A stretch of DNA of 14,485 nucleotides from JBJENW01 sp051880395 (GCA_051880395.1 JBJENW010000145.1:1-14485); one strand, 5' to 3'. Positions 6,871-14,485 are shown, numbered from the stretch's first letter. Made by a program: numbers and translations. Notes: generated from the sequence alone by a model not told the origin.

Positions 6871-7849
6871 TTAACAGTTCCTCCTTCTGTAAATCCAGAT
6901 ACAATAATTCCTCCTCACTCAGTTTCAAACTCAGCGCATCTATATTTTCCTGCATACGAGATGGCTTTGATGTACTCACAACTGCCAAAACATTTAATTC
7001 CTGTTGAAACATCCATGCCATAGCAATCTGCGCTACACTAACCTCTTTTTTGGCAGCTAATTCTTCACATCTGCGAAGACGTTCAAAATTTTCTGAACAT
7101 CCATAACCTTGCATAGCAATCATATCAAGGACATCCGCCGCATGATCACATTCACTACTTTTCAGCTTCCCAGAAAAAAGGCCTCGTCCAAGACTTGAAT
7201 ATGCGATAATCGGCATATTATTTTTTCGATACCAATCCCTTGCTTCTTTATTTGCCGGTCCAGAAATTGTAACACAGCCTCCTCCCCATGGATCCCTCAC
7301 CTGATCTGCAAGCCCAAAATTGGGACTAGAAACACTAAATGGAATCAAATTATGCTTGTAAGCATACTCATTTGCCTCCTCGATCCTCTGATAAGTCCAG
7401 TTTGATCCTCCGAATGCACCGATTTTTCCTTCTGCATGCAAACCATTAAAAATTTCTACAATACTGTCCACTGGCACTTCTGGATCATCCCGGTGCAAAA
7501 GATAGATGTCAATATAATCTGTTTGGAGCGCCTTGCTTGTCCGTTCAAAGTCTTTGCGGATATCTTTTTCATCTACCCGTTTTCTCCCAAACATGCTCGG
7601 ATGACCACATTTCGACAGTAAAACCATTTGTTCACGATTCTGCCTTTCTTCAAGCCACTTTCCTACCGATAACTCAGCTCCCATATAATTTCTGGCCATA
7701 TCAAACGTATTTACTCCAGTATTAAAAATCGTATCCAATAACGCACTTCCGTCACCACCTGTTATAAATGGTTCCATGGCAGTACCGTAAATAATTCTTG
7801 AAACTTTTTTATCCACATATGGGATTTCTATATAACTCATTTCAGACAT
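6860..7849 (-). CDS. Aldo/keto reductase
   Basis: A 329-residue cytoplasmic NAD(P)H-dependent oxidoreductase with the (beta/alpha)8 AKR fold. The catalytic tetrad is complete: Asp50 and Tyr55 in FDMARNY, Lys80 in LLSKCGH and His119 in YLLHRDD. The C-terminal VVSTSKPSRMQENIDAL (290-306) matches the family's cofactor phosphate-binding strand-loop, and GGSN (147-150) and SSLGRGLFSGK (218-228) are also typical. The insert DPWGGGCVTISGP (186-198) and the FGLADQ segment are seen in AKRs found near glycosidases. The gene starts 3 bp after the permuted GH3 stop and its ribosome binding site (GAGAGG) lies inside the end of that gene. It overlaps the epimerase by 11 nt. A role in reducing or oxidising a sugar from the glycosidases is inferred from context; AKRs are promiscuous, so chemistry and direction are open. 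Confidence 0.9.
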   Translation of the reverse strand: MSEMSYIEIPYVDKKVSRIIYGTAMEPFITGGDGSALLDTIFNTGVNTFDMARNYMGAELSVGKWLEERQNREQMVLLSKCGHPSMFGRKRVDEKDIRKDFERTSKALQTDYIDIYLLHRDDPEVPVDSIVEIFNGLHAEGKIGAFGGSNWTYQRIEEANEYAYKHNLIPFSVSSPNFGLADQVRDPWGGGCVTISGPANKEARDWYRKNNMPIIAYSSLGRGLFSGKLKSSECDHAADVLDMIAMQGYGCSENFERLRRCEELAAKKEVSVAQIAMAWMFQQELNVLAVVSTSKPSRMQENIDALSLKLSEEELLYLDLQKEELLNED

Positions 7850-7852
7850 TTT

Positions 7853-10426
7853 TTATTCCTCTCCCCACTCTTTTTGAAGTTTTATTACTGTAGACAAAAC
7901 AAATCCTGCACATCTTTTCAGTTCTTCCATCGAACACTGGTCAGTCTCAATGCCTTTCATAATATCATCAATATCTTCCTGTGTTCCCGGCATAATCAAA
8001 CAATTACCTGCTTTGATACATCCAACGGCACTGGAACTTCCATATTTTGTTGTTTCCCATTCTTTACTCTTCTCAGTTGTCCCCCAATCACTCATAATGA
8101 TTCCATCAAATTTCCACTCTTCCCTCACGATACCATTCAGTAGATCACTAGAATTTGCTGTATGAATGCCATTAATCAAATTATAAGAAGACATGATTGC
8201 AACAGGAGATGCCCCTTTTACTGCAATCTCAAACCCTTTCAAATAAATCTCCCTTAATGCTCTTTCTTCTATATGCACACAATTGTGGGTACGGTTATCT
8301 TCCTGATTATTGCATGCAAAATGTTTTATTGTAGTTCCAATTCCTGGATATTTTTGTACACCACGTATTACGGAAGTCGCACATAATCCAGATACCAACG
8401 GATCTTCCGAATAGTACTCAAAATTTCTTCCACAAAGTGGATTTCTCTGAATGTTCAGACCTGGGGCAAGCCAAAGATGTATTCCCAGTTCCGTCATTTC
8501 TTCACCAACAATGTTACCCTCCGTTTCAAGTGCCTCTAAATCCCATGTTTGAGCCATGAGAGTCGCAGTGGGCAAAGCAGTGCAATATTGATAATAATGA
8601 ACTGCATTCTCTGGAATTTCCGGCTCTGGGAAGTCAATGACATGATTTATTTCTGGAATAGAAGCTCCACCTTCTTCCACAACATTACCCTGACTATCTA
8701 TACAGAATTTCTGACGAAGACGCAACCCAGCAGGTCCATCTGCCAAAATCAGATTTTGAACGTTCCGGGACTTTTTTAGGATGGAAGACGTTTCTCCTCC
8801 TGCTCCCGGTCTGGAATTTGATTCTGCTCCCAAAGAAAGTCCGTCCCCCCTATGTACTGCTCCAACGCAGATTGTAACTAATTCTTCAACAGAAAGCTGA
8901 CTAATTAACGCCTCTATCGTGCTTCTCCCATTTAAAATGTCTGATACACTGAGCACAGATTCTTCCGATTCTCCATCTTTGTTTTTCATGGATTCAAAAG
9001 CATCATTGCTTTTTCCGCTAACAGCAGCTATTTCCCATGTTAAAGGTATCCGAAATGCGGATTGCTTTTCTGCATCTTCGCCGTCATAAGACCACGGTTG
9101 GATTCCTTCAGATGAAAGCAGATCCATACAACAATCAATTGGCATACGATTTCTTAATTTTTCTGTAACAATTTCATTTTCCAGTACAAGTGCAGCTGCT
9201 ACATGCGTCTTTCTTGAGTGACTGCCCACTCGCAAATAGTAAGTTCCTTTTTCTAAAATATACTCCGCACGAACAGAGTGATAAGATGCCATCTGAGAGA
9301 TTTGGAAAGTAAGAGTTACATTTTGTTCTTCTCCCGGGGCAAGCAATTCTGTTTTCTGAAAAGCCACCAACTCCTGATATGGTTTTTCCATGATGTCTTT
9401 AGGTGCAGAAACATATACCTGCACAACTTCACGTCCCGCAAATATGTTGCCAGTATTTTTGACAGACACCTCCACCGAAACATTCCCGTCCGAAACTGTT
9501 ATTTGTTTTGCATGGATTTCAAATTCCGTATAGGATAAACCATATCCGAACGGATATGCCGGATTAACATGAAAAGTATCAAAATACCGATATCCTACAT
9601 AAATTCCTTCTCGGTAATAAACATCATCCAAGTTACCAAACTCTTCCGCTTCTGGATAATCTGTATAATTATCTGCCCAGGTTGCTGCAAGCTTTCCGCT
9701 TGGTACCACTTTTCCAGTTAAGACATCCACAAGTGCATCACCAGCACTACATCCCGGTTGTCCCATCAGGAGAACTGCACCAATTTCTCTACAACTGCGG
9801 ATAAATTTTGTATCAATCACTGCTCCTACATTCAATACAACAATGCATTTTTCGTATTGTGTTGACACTTTCCTGATTGCCTCTATCTCTTCATCAAACA
9901 GCTCATACTGTCCAGGTATATCCTGCCTGTCTTTTGCTTCCCCCGAATTTCTGGCAATTACATAGATTGCAGTATCTGTTTTCGATTTTTCAATGTCCTG
10001 ATCAGTGATTTGTGGTACAGGAGGCTCCTGAAAGGGATTTAAAAAAAGTTCCAATATCCCTTCCTGTCCTCTTTCAACAATAATAGAACGTATTTTTTGA
10101 TAATAGGCCGTTTGACCCTCATTTACTTTCTGATCAAATCGTCCCAACCACTCTTTTGTTCCAATCTCAAAACCAGCTCGTTCAAGCCCTTGTTCTACTG
10201 TAATAAAGAATCTACTGTTTACATCACCAGAACCAGTTCCGCCCTTGACTGTGCGTCTAGCACCATTTCCAAATAATGCAATTCTTTTTGTATTTGACGA
10301 TATGGGAAGAACTCCTCTATTTTCCAATAGCACCATTCCATCTGCTGCAAGTTTTCTGGCACGACTATAATTATTTCTTTCCCGCTCACTCATTTTCGAG
10401 CTAATAGCCGCATATATTTTTTCCAT
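7853..10426 (-). CDS. Domain-permuted glycoside hydrolase family 3 beta-glycosidase
   Basis: An 857-residue GH3 enzyme with reversed domain order. The alpha/beta sandwich comes first (about 20-305: VLLENRGVLPI, RNSGEAKDRQD with acid/base candidate Glu163, YPFGYGLSYTEFEI). A fibronectin-III-like domain follows (about 310-410), then a poorly conserved linker (about 412-500). The TIM barrel is last (about 500-850), with LADGPAGLR (561-569), GRNFEYYSEDP (666-676), KHFACNNQE (701-709) and IMSDWG (777-782) carrying nucleophile Asp780. This permutation is known in clostridial and rumen beta-glucosidases such as those of Ruminococcus albus and Butyrivibrio. No signal peptide is visible. The longest frame starts at a TTG five codons earlier (10439-10441), but GAGGA at 10432-10436 sits 5 nt before the ATG at 10426. 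The linker could hide a distinct small domain. Specificity within GH3 is not readable. Confidence 0.92.
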   Translation of the reverse strand: MEKIYAAISSKMSERERNNYSRARKLAADGMVLLENRGVLPISSNTKRIALFGNGARRTVKGGTGSGDVNSRFFITVEQGLERAGFEIGTKEWLGRFDQKVNEGQTAYYQKIRSIIVERGQEGILELFLNPFQEPPVPQITDQDIEKSKTDTAIYVIARNSGEAKDRQDIPGQYELFDEEIEAIRKVSTQYEKCIVVLNVGAVIDTKFIRSCREIGAVLLMGQPGCSAGDALVDVLTGKVVPSGKLAATWADNYTDYPEAEEFGNLDDVYYREGIYVGYRYFDTFHVNPAYPFGYGLSYTEFEIHAKQITVSDGNVSVEVSVKNTGNIFAGREVVQVYVSAPKDIMEKPYQELVAFQKTELLAPGEEQNVTLTFQISQMASYHSVRAEYILEKGTYYLRVGSHSRKTHVAAALVLENEIVTEKLRNRMPIDCCMDLLSSEGIQPWSYDGEDAEKQSAFRIPLTWEIAAVSGKSNDAFESMKNKDGESEESVLSVSDILNGRSTIEALISQLSVEELVTICVGAVHRGDGLSLGAESNSRPGAGGETSSILKKSRNVQNLILADGPAGLRLRQKFCIDSQGNVVEEGGASIPEINHVIDFPEPEIPENAVHYYQYCTALPTATLMAQTWDLEALETEGNIVGEEMTELGIHLWLAPGLNIQRNPLCGRNFEYYSEDPLVSGLCATSVIRGVQKYPGIGTTIKHFACNNQEDNRTHNCVHIEERALREIYLKGFEIAVKGASPVAIMSSYNLINGIHTANSSDLLNGIVREEWKFDGIIMSDWGTTEKSKEWETTKYGSSSAVGCIKAGNCLIMPGTQEDIDDIMKGIETDQCSMEELKRCAGFVLSTVIKLQKEWGEE

Positions 10427-10431
10427 CTGTA

Positions 10432-10436
10432 TCCTC
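10432..10436 (-). promoter_or_regulatory. Ribosome binding site GAGGA deciding the permuted GH3 start
   Basis: GAGGA lies 5 nt upstream of the ATG at 10426, inside the 32-bp gap after the GH35-like gene. It is downstream of the TTG that opens the longest frame, so that TTG is not the start it serves. Confidence 0.65.
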
Positions 10437-10458
10437 AACAATTTTGACCAACAATACT

Positions 10459-12033
10459 TTATCCAGTTACTACTTCTACATAAAACGCCTGCGGACTGTC
10501 GCTAAGTTGTACCGGATATCTCTCATCCCCATTAAGTCTTCGGCGTGGTATCCATTTTCCTTGTTCGAAATGGCCCTCTTCATGAATGACCACCGTTGCG
10601 ATTCCATCTTGCTGTTTCGGGAGAAATTCCACTTTTCCCATTACTCCTATAACGAAGAAACAATTCTTTTCTACCTCAATAATCATCCCTCCAGAAATCG
10701 GTTTCTCCGGTATTTTTGCACCATGAGAAACCACAACATCAACAGCTTCGAAGTGCAACAGTTCCCCAGAATCATATTCTCCCTTTTTAACAAATGCCTG
10801 AAGACTTTCTGTACCTCTGTATTTGAAATACAATGGCTTTATGTTTTCCATAAGACTGTATGTTGCAGCGAGACACTCTTTTGCCCCACCCATCTGGAAA
10901 GCAGAAGGATCTATATTCAGGGCAATCAACCATTCCATTGGAGGAACAATCACATCCTTTGGATCCCAGCCATATTCCTCAACTGCAAAAGGAGAATAGC
11001 CAATCGCATTATACTTTCCAAACGCATACAAACAATACGCTGCAGTTACTGCGTCCTTACGTACCTCAGGAATAAACAGAGGATTCTCTTCAGAAGTGTA
11101 TTCTTCCATCACCTGTGTTACATAAGGAACATAGATATCTGGAGCAAGTGTAAACAGACTCGGTGCTGCCACTTTCCAGATTTTATGTACTTCTGCGACC
11201 GGACCTCCAACTGGGTATGATCCTTTTGTCCACGGGAACTGTTTTAACCATACATTTGTATAGTAAGGAATCGGGTATTCCTCTTTCCCGGCAGAAGCAA
11301 TTTTTTCAACTGCACACGCATAATAGTAAGCCATAAAAGCTTCTCCTGCTTCTGTTCCAAAACACTCTTCCCAAGTACCAGATACATGAAATATTTCCTT
11401 CATAGATTCAGGAATTTCTTCGTAAAATAACAGGTTCGCCTCATCTGAATAATCACGATCTGAACCAAGAACACCGATCTCATTTTCCACTTGTACAAAG
11501 AGAACGGTATGTTTCTTTCCATCATATTCCCGAATATGACGCATCAACTGACGAAAAGCGTTTTGATCTTTTTCTATCGCCCTTTGGCAGATAGGTGAAA
11601 TAATATTCTTCCATTCACCGTTTGCAGCCTTTACATACTGATAAGAAGCTGAATCCTTTTTCATCCAAACAGGAATATAATAAGATTCAGAATTTTTCCA
11701 AAGTCCAAACCAGAGAAGAATCAAATGCATACCATTCGCTCTAGCCTGATCAATCAGACCATCTACGAGTGTAAAATCAAATTGTCCTTCACACGGCTCC
11801 AGAAGCTCCCATGTAACAGGAACCACCACTGTATTCATATTTAGATCCGCAATGCAGGGCCATACCCTCTCTTCCATATATTCCAGACTGGAAGACGCAG
11901 AGTTATGAACCTCACCACCCAAAACCAGGAAAGGCTCGTTATCAACAAATAGTGTTTTGATTCCATCAAGTTCTTTTATTTCTGGAATCCCATTTTCACA
12001 ATTTTTTTCTATTTTCACTAAATTTTCTTTCAT
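10459..12033 (-). CDS. GH35-like (clan GH-A) beta-galactosidase with DUF5597-type C-terminus
   Basis: A 524-residue clan GH-A enzyme, best read as a GH35/GH42-like beta-galactosidase. The catalytic TIM barrel covers about 25-360: FLVLGGEVHNS (35-45) opens it as in GH35, followed by NTVVVPVTWELLEP (67-80). The acid/base is Glu185 in VENE (182-185) and the nucleophile is Glu323 in FIPE (320-323). After the barrel, about 385-520 forms a beta-rich domain like the DUF5597 domain found on this GH35-like branch. There is no signal peptide, so it works in the cytoplasm. AAAGGAGA, which also encodes the last residues of the symporter, lies 6 nt before the ATG at 12033; the two genes are 2 bp apart. 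This tight link suggests it makes the first cut on the imported substrate. The family is clear at clan level; GH35 versus GH42-like needs a profile search. Confidence 0.87.
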   Translation of the reverse strand: MKENLVKIEKNCENGIPEIKELDGIKTLFVDNEPFLVLGGEVHNSASSSLEYMEERVWPCIADLNMNTVVVPVTWELLEPCEGQFDFTLVDGLIDQARANGMHLILLWFGLWKNSESYYIPVWMKKDSASYQYVKAANGEWKNIISPICQRAIEKDQNAFRQLMRHIREYDGKKHTVLFVQVENEIGVLGSDRDYSDEANLLFYEEIPESMKEIFHVSGTWEECFGTEAGEAFMAYYYACAVEKIASAGKEEYPIPYYTNVWLKQFPWTKGSYPVGGPVAEVHKIWKVAAPSLFTLAPDIYVPYVTQVMEEYTSEENPLFIPEVRKDAVTAAYCLYAFGKYNAIGYSPFAVEEYGWDPKDVIVPPMEWLIALNIDPSAFQMGGAKECLAATYSLMENIKPLYFKYRGTESLQAFVKKGEYDSGELLHFEAVDVVVSHGAKIPEKPISGGMIIEVEKNCFFVIGVMGKVEFLPKQQDGIATVVIHEEGHFEQGKWIPRRRLNGDERYPVQLSDSPQAFYVEVVTG

Positions 12034-12035
12034 GC

Positions 12036-13397
12036 TTATTCTCCTTTTACTTTAAGATTTTCAATTGCTCCCTGTACATTCAGTTTACTCAGACAAAATG
12101 CCATGCAGAAGTATGCAATAATTGGAAGAAGGATGTACATGAAACTCATCATATTCAGCACCGCGGTTGTCTGGATTTCCACACCATTTACATAACCTAC
12201 TGCAGCCAATCCCCATCCACACAATCCACTTCCAAGTGCACTACCGATTTTCGCCCCCATAGATACACAGGAAAACATAGATCCTTCCACTCTTCTTCCT
12301 TCCTTCTTATATGTATATTCCGCAATATCTGCTGTGATTGAGTTGAAAGTAGGATTTAAGGAACTTGTACATAAAGTAGACAATACTGTAAACAAAAGCA
12401 TCATAGGAACATTTCCCATCATAGCACTTGGAATAATTAATACTCGTAGGAAACATCCAAGTGTAAAACTGTAAAGATTACCTTTGTACATTCCCAGCTT
12501 CTTAATCAGAATCGGTGCCGCAAACATACCGATGATTGATGCGATAAATCCACTTCCGTTAAACGAACTGTAAAGGTTTGCATTATGCATTACATATGTA
12601 AAATAATATGTTGCAATACTGCCGAGGTTTGAGCAAAAATTAAACAAAATATTTAATACCAGTGCATAAAGATAAAATCTGTTTTTTGCAAGCATCTTAA
12701 AGGATTCTATAAAACTGATTTTTTCTTCTGCTTCTTTCTCCGGCATCGTTTTTTCTACAATTTCTTCTGACATTTCTGATTCCGGAAGTTCCTTTACCGA
12801 AAATACTGTAATTAAATTACATGCCAGACCGAGTATTGCTGTACCGATTGCTACTTTATCCCATCCAACTGCATTTGCAATTGGAACCGCCGCTGTTGAA
12901 ATTACCATCATGAAAGCCAGCATGATAAAATTGTAAGACATTCCCAGCTGTACACGTTCTACAGAACTCCGAGTAATTAATGCCGTTAAAGAATTGTAAG
13001 AAATACTCATTGCAGTATAGAAAACTGCGTTATATGCAATGTAAAATGTTGTAAACCATGCATACTTTAAAAACTGGCTCATATTGGCGGGCATAATAAC
13101 CGTCAATATTGCACAAAGTGCGACTCCAAATCCCGCCCCTAGCATCCAAGGCCTTGCTTTGCCCATTGGTGTCTTGGTTCTATCAAGAATGTTTCCGAAC
13201 ACCACGTCTGACACGCCATCCAATAGTTTTGATACCATTATAATCGTACCTATAATTCCTGCATTCAGACCTACAAAATCCGTCATGATCAACAACGCAA
13301 AATTGTTGACTATCGCACTGGTCGATGCAATACTTCCCCCACCGATACCATATCCGAATTTGTTATACCATTTCAGATATTTTTTCTCATTACTCAT
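12036..13397 (-). CDS. GPH-family (MelB-like) sugar:cation symporter, MFS superfamily
   Basis: A 453-residue integral membrane protein with about 12 hydrophobic segments, of the glycoside-pentoside-hexuronide:cation symporter family (MelB, XynB/YicJ, UidB types). It should import a glycoside using a sodium or proton gradient. Family marks are GYGIGGG (16-22) in helix 1, KLLDGVSDVVFG (57-68) with Asp60 and Asp64 matching the cation-site aspartates of MelB, and RTKTPMGKARPWML (73-86) in the first cytoplasmic loop. A central acidic/Lys loop (about 205-228) separates the two six-helix halves, and ADIAEYTYKKEGRRVEGSMFSC (356-377) starts the late half. GGAGG (13408-13412) is 10 nt before the ATG. 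It is the first gene of module A, behind its own gap with a candidate promoter. A close paralogue lies just upstream (13561-14485). Substrate cannot be read from sequence. Confidence 0.92.
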   Translation of the reverse strand: MSNEKKYLKWYNKFGYGIGGGSIASTSAIVNNFALLIMTDFVGLNAGIIGTIIMVSKLLDGVSDVVFGNILDRTKTPMGKARPWMLGAGFGVALCAILTVIMPANMSQFLKYAWFTTFYIAYNAVFYTAMSISYNSLTALITRSSVERVQLGMSYNFIMLAFMMVISTAAVPIANAVGWDKVAIGTAILGLACNLITVFSVKELPESEMSEEIVEKTMPEKEAEEKISFIESFKMLAKNRFYLYALVLNILFNFCSNLGSIATYYFTYVMHNANLYSSFNGSGFIASIIGMFAAPILIKKLGMYKGNLYSFTLGCFLRVLIIPSAMMGNVPMMLLFTVLSTLCTSSLNPTFNSITADIAEYTYKKEGRRVEGSMFSCVSMGAKIGSALGSGLCGWGLAAVGYVNGVEIQTTAVLNMMSFMYILLPIIAYFCMAFCLSKLNVQGAIENLKVKGE

Positions 13398-13424
13398 TTT
13401 TCTTATACCTCCGTATGTATTTTG

Positions 13425-13462
13425 TTTATAGTCGTATTCTACATATCTAAACAGAAATTCAA
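13425..13462 (-). promoter_or_regulatory. Candidate promoter of module A
   Basis: The 163-bp gap after a strong terminator must contain a promoter for the symporter operon. The best pair seen is TTGAAT (13457-13462) and TAGAAT (13436-13441), with a spacer of only 15 nt. An alternative -10 is TATAAA (13425-13430), which has no good -35 at 17 nt. Neither is convincing alone; the location is better supported than the exact boxes. Confidence 0.35.
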
Positions 13463-13472
13463 TAGAGAATTT
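13455..13472. promoter_or_regulatory. Inverted repeat AAATTC-6-GAATTT, candidate operator
   Basis: A perfect 6-bp inverted repeat with a 6-nt spacer. It overlaps the candidate -35 box of module A, and a third copy of AAATTC lies at 13488-13493. Half-site starts at 13455, 13467 and 13488 are 12 and 21 bp apart, close to one and two helical turns, as for a regulator binding one DNA face. AT-rich DNA makes chance occurrence quite possible. Confidence 0.3.
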
Positions 13473-13528
13473 TGTCTACTGTGTTGTAAATTCGTCCATA
13501 AAACTCCTAATTGATATTTCAAAACAGA

Positions 13529-13558
13529 AATAGAGGAGAAATAATTTTCTCCTCTATT
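13529..13558 (-). terminator. Strong rho-independent terminator after the upstream symporter gene
   Basis: Arms AATAGAGGAGAAA (13529-13541) and TTTCTCCTCTATT (13546-13558) form a perfect 13-bp stem with a 4-nt loop. The stem starts 2 nt after the TGA of the upstream symporter and is followed on the minus strand by the T-rich tract TCTGTTTTG. This is the clearest terminator in the window and shows that the two symporter genes belong to separate transcripts, apart from any read-through. Confidence 0.88.
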
Positions 13559-13560
13559 AA

Positions 13561-14485
13561 TCATTCGGTTACTGATAACTGTTCTATAGCTTTTTTAACA
13601 TTCAAACCAGCAAGCAACAAAATTGTAATAATCTGACTAGCAATAGGAATCCACAAATATATAACATTTAACATCGTCACTGTTGATGCTGATTGTATTG
13701 ATGCATTAGCCACATACCCACCGGCAGCTAATAACCATCCGCAAAGTCCAGTTCCTAATGCTGCACCAACTTTTGTTCCCATAGAAACGCACGAATACAT
13801 TGCACCATCGATACGCACTCCTGTCTTTTTATACTGGTAATCTGCGATATCCGCAGTTACCGCATTCATTGTACCCGCAATTGGACTTCCAAAAATACTA
13901 GTCGCAATATTACTAACTACCATCACTGGGATATTTCCTAATAATGCACCTCCTACAAAAAGCAACTTGAATATAGTTGATATTGAATAACTGCCAAGAT
14001 TTCCTCTATAAATTCCAAATTTTTTAGTAATCATTGGTGCAAATGCCAATCCAACAACCATTGCTGCAAACGCACTGCCATTTATTAATCCAAATAAGTT
14101 TTCGTTATGTAAAACATATTTAAAATAGTAAACAGAAGCCGTTCCTAAATTTGTCCCAATTGTAAATAATATATTTATTAAAAGTATTCTAATATAGTAC
14201 ATATTACTCAACAAATATTTAAAAGTGACTAACAGCCCAATTTTTTCACCTTTTTTTTCATCAGTCTTCTCTTCTTCCACTTTTTCATCAAGTAGCTCTT
14301 CTGGCGGAAGTTCTTTTACAGAATAGACAGAAACAACATTAAGCAAAACGCCGATCAGTGAATAAATAATTGCAATTGGTGCCCATCCAATACTTGCTGC
14401 TATTGGAACTGTAATAGCCACAATAACCATTTGAAATCCCAAACCGAACATAAAACTATAAACTCCTAGCTGAACTCGTTCTGTA
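13561..14485 (-). CDS. GPH-family (MelB-like) sugar:cation symporter, 5' end cut by the window edge
   Basis: The last 308 codons of a second GPH symporter. The frame is open through the right edge (first visible residues TERVQLGVYSF), so the internal Met at 14449-14451 is not the start. By alignment with the downstream paralogue, whose SVERVQLG lies at residues 145-152, roughly 145 residues are missing. About eight hydrophobic helices remain, split by an acidic/Lys-rich cytoplasmic loop encoded near 14240-14310. Shared blocks include VYSVKELPP, TADIADYQYKKTGVRIDG and SCVSMGTKVGAALGTGLCGW, matching the neighbour nearly residue for residue. The tandem arrangement suggests duplication and divergence, with perhaps different substrates or affinities. 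A terminator follows directly, so this gene ends a separate transcript that may include unseen upstream glycosidase genes. Confidence 0.9.
   Translation of the reverse strand, partial: TERVQLGVYSFMFGLGFQMVIVAITVPIAASIGWAPIAIIYSLIGVLLNVVSVYSVKELPPEELLDEKVEEEKTDEKKGEKIGLLVTFKYLLSNMYYIRILLINILFTIGTNLGTASVYYFKYVLHNENLFGLINGSAFAAMVVGLAFAPMITKKFGIYRGNLGSYSISTIFKLLFVGGALLGNIPVMVVSNIATSIFGSPIAGTMNAVTADIADYQYKKTGVRIDGAMYSCVSMGTKVGAALGTGLCGWLLAAGGYVANASIQSASTVTMLNVIYLWIPIASQIITILLLAGLNVKKAIEQLSVTE

Noticed and set aside
6001..7849. Flavonoid/aryl C-glycoside deglycosylation system (DgpABC or Dfg type), suggested by an oxidoreductase next to a xylose-isomerase-like protein
   Set aside because: Those systems use a Gfo/Idh/MocA-type dehydrogenase or a small DUF6379-like partner subunit; neither is present here, and the redox enzyme is an aldo/keto reductase. 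Remote functional similarity is not excluded.
10444..11220. 258-residue open frame on the plus strand
   Set aside because: It lies wholly antisense to the GH35-like gene, which has clear catalytic motifs. Its translation is rich in Cys, His, Arg and Phe, as expected of a shadow frame, with no recognisable domain and no ribosome binding site noted.
13084..13431. 115-residue open frame on the plus strand with a hydrophobic, Pro/Ile-rich product
   Set aside because: It is antisense to the N-terminal helices of the symporter gene; the hydrophobicity mirrors complementary codons of the membrane protein.

Overview
The window is a run of carbohydrate-degradation genes, all on the minus strand, from a low-GC Gram-positive bacterium. 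AT-rich intergenic DNA, strong AGGAGG-type ribosome binding sites, tight gene packing and the protein families (GPH symporters, a domain-permuted GH3, a GH2 with a Lys-rich insert, xylose-isomerase-like TIM barrels) point to an anaerobic gut or rumen Clostridia member, probably Lachnospiraceae. The genus cannot be read from the sequence.

In transcription order (high to low coordinates): a GPH-type sugar symporter truncated by the window end (13561-14485), closed by a strong hairpin terminator (13529-13558). Then comes a 163-bp gap with a candidate promoter and operator, followed by module A: a second paralogous symporter (12036-13397), a GH35-like beta-galactosidase (10459-12033), a permuted GH3 beta-glycosidase (7853-10426), an aldo/keto reductase (6860-7849) and a sugar isomerase/epimerase (6001-6870). 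These genes are separated by 2-32 bp or overlap, so they look like one transcript. A 41-nt hairpin (5956-5996) right after the epimerase stop separates this from module B: a GH2 beta-galactosidase-like enzyme (3454-5880), a second isomerase/epimerase (2577-3431) and a GH3 with conventional domain order (179-2584), also tightly packed. After a further 148-bp gap, the first ten codons of another gene, possibly a DUF896-type small protein, run off the left edge (1-30).

None of the glycosidases has a signal peptide. The simplest model is that a GPH symporter imports an intact beta-linked oligosaccharide or plant glycoside, which GH35, GH2 and two GH3 enzymes cut in the cytoplasm. The AKR and two isomerase/epimerases would then reduce or epimerise a released sugar that is not plain glucose or galactose. 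Substrate identity is inference. No transcriptional regulator is visible in the window. Three start sites (GH2, permuted GH3, the module B isomerase) were moved inward from the longest reading frame because the Shine-Dalgarno sequences fit the internal ATGs.
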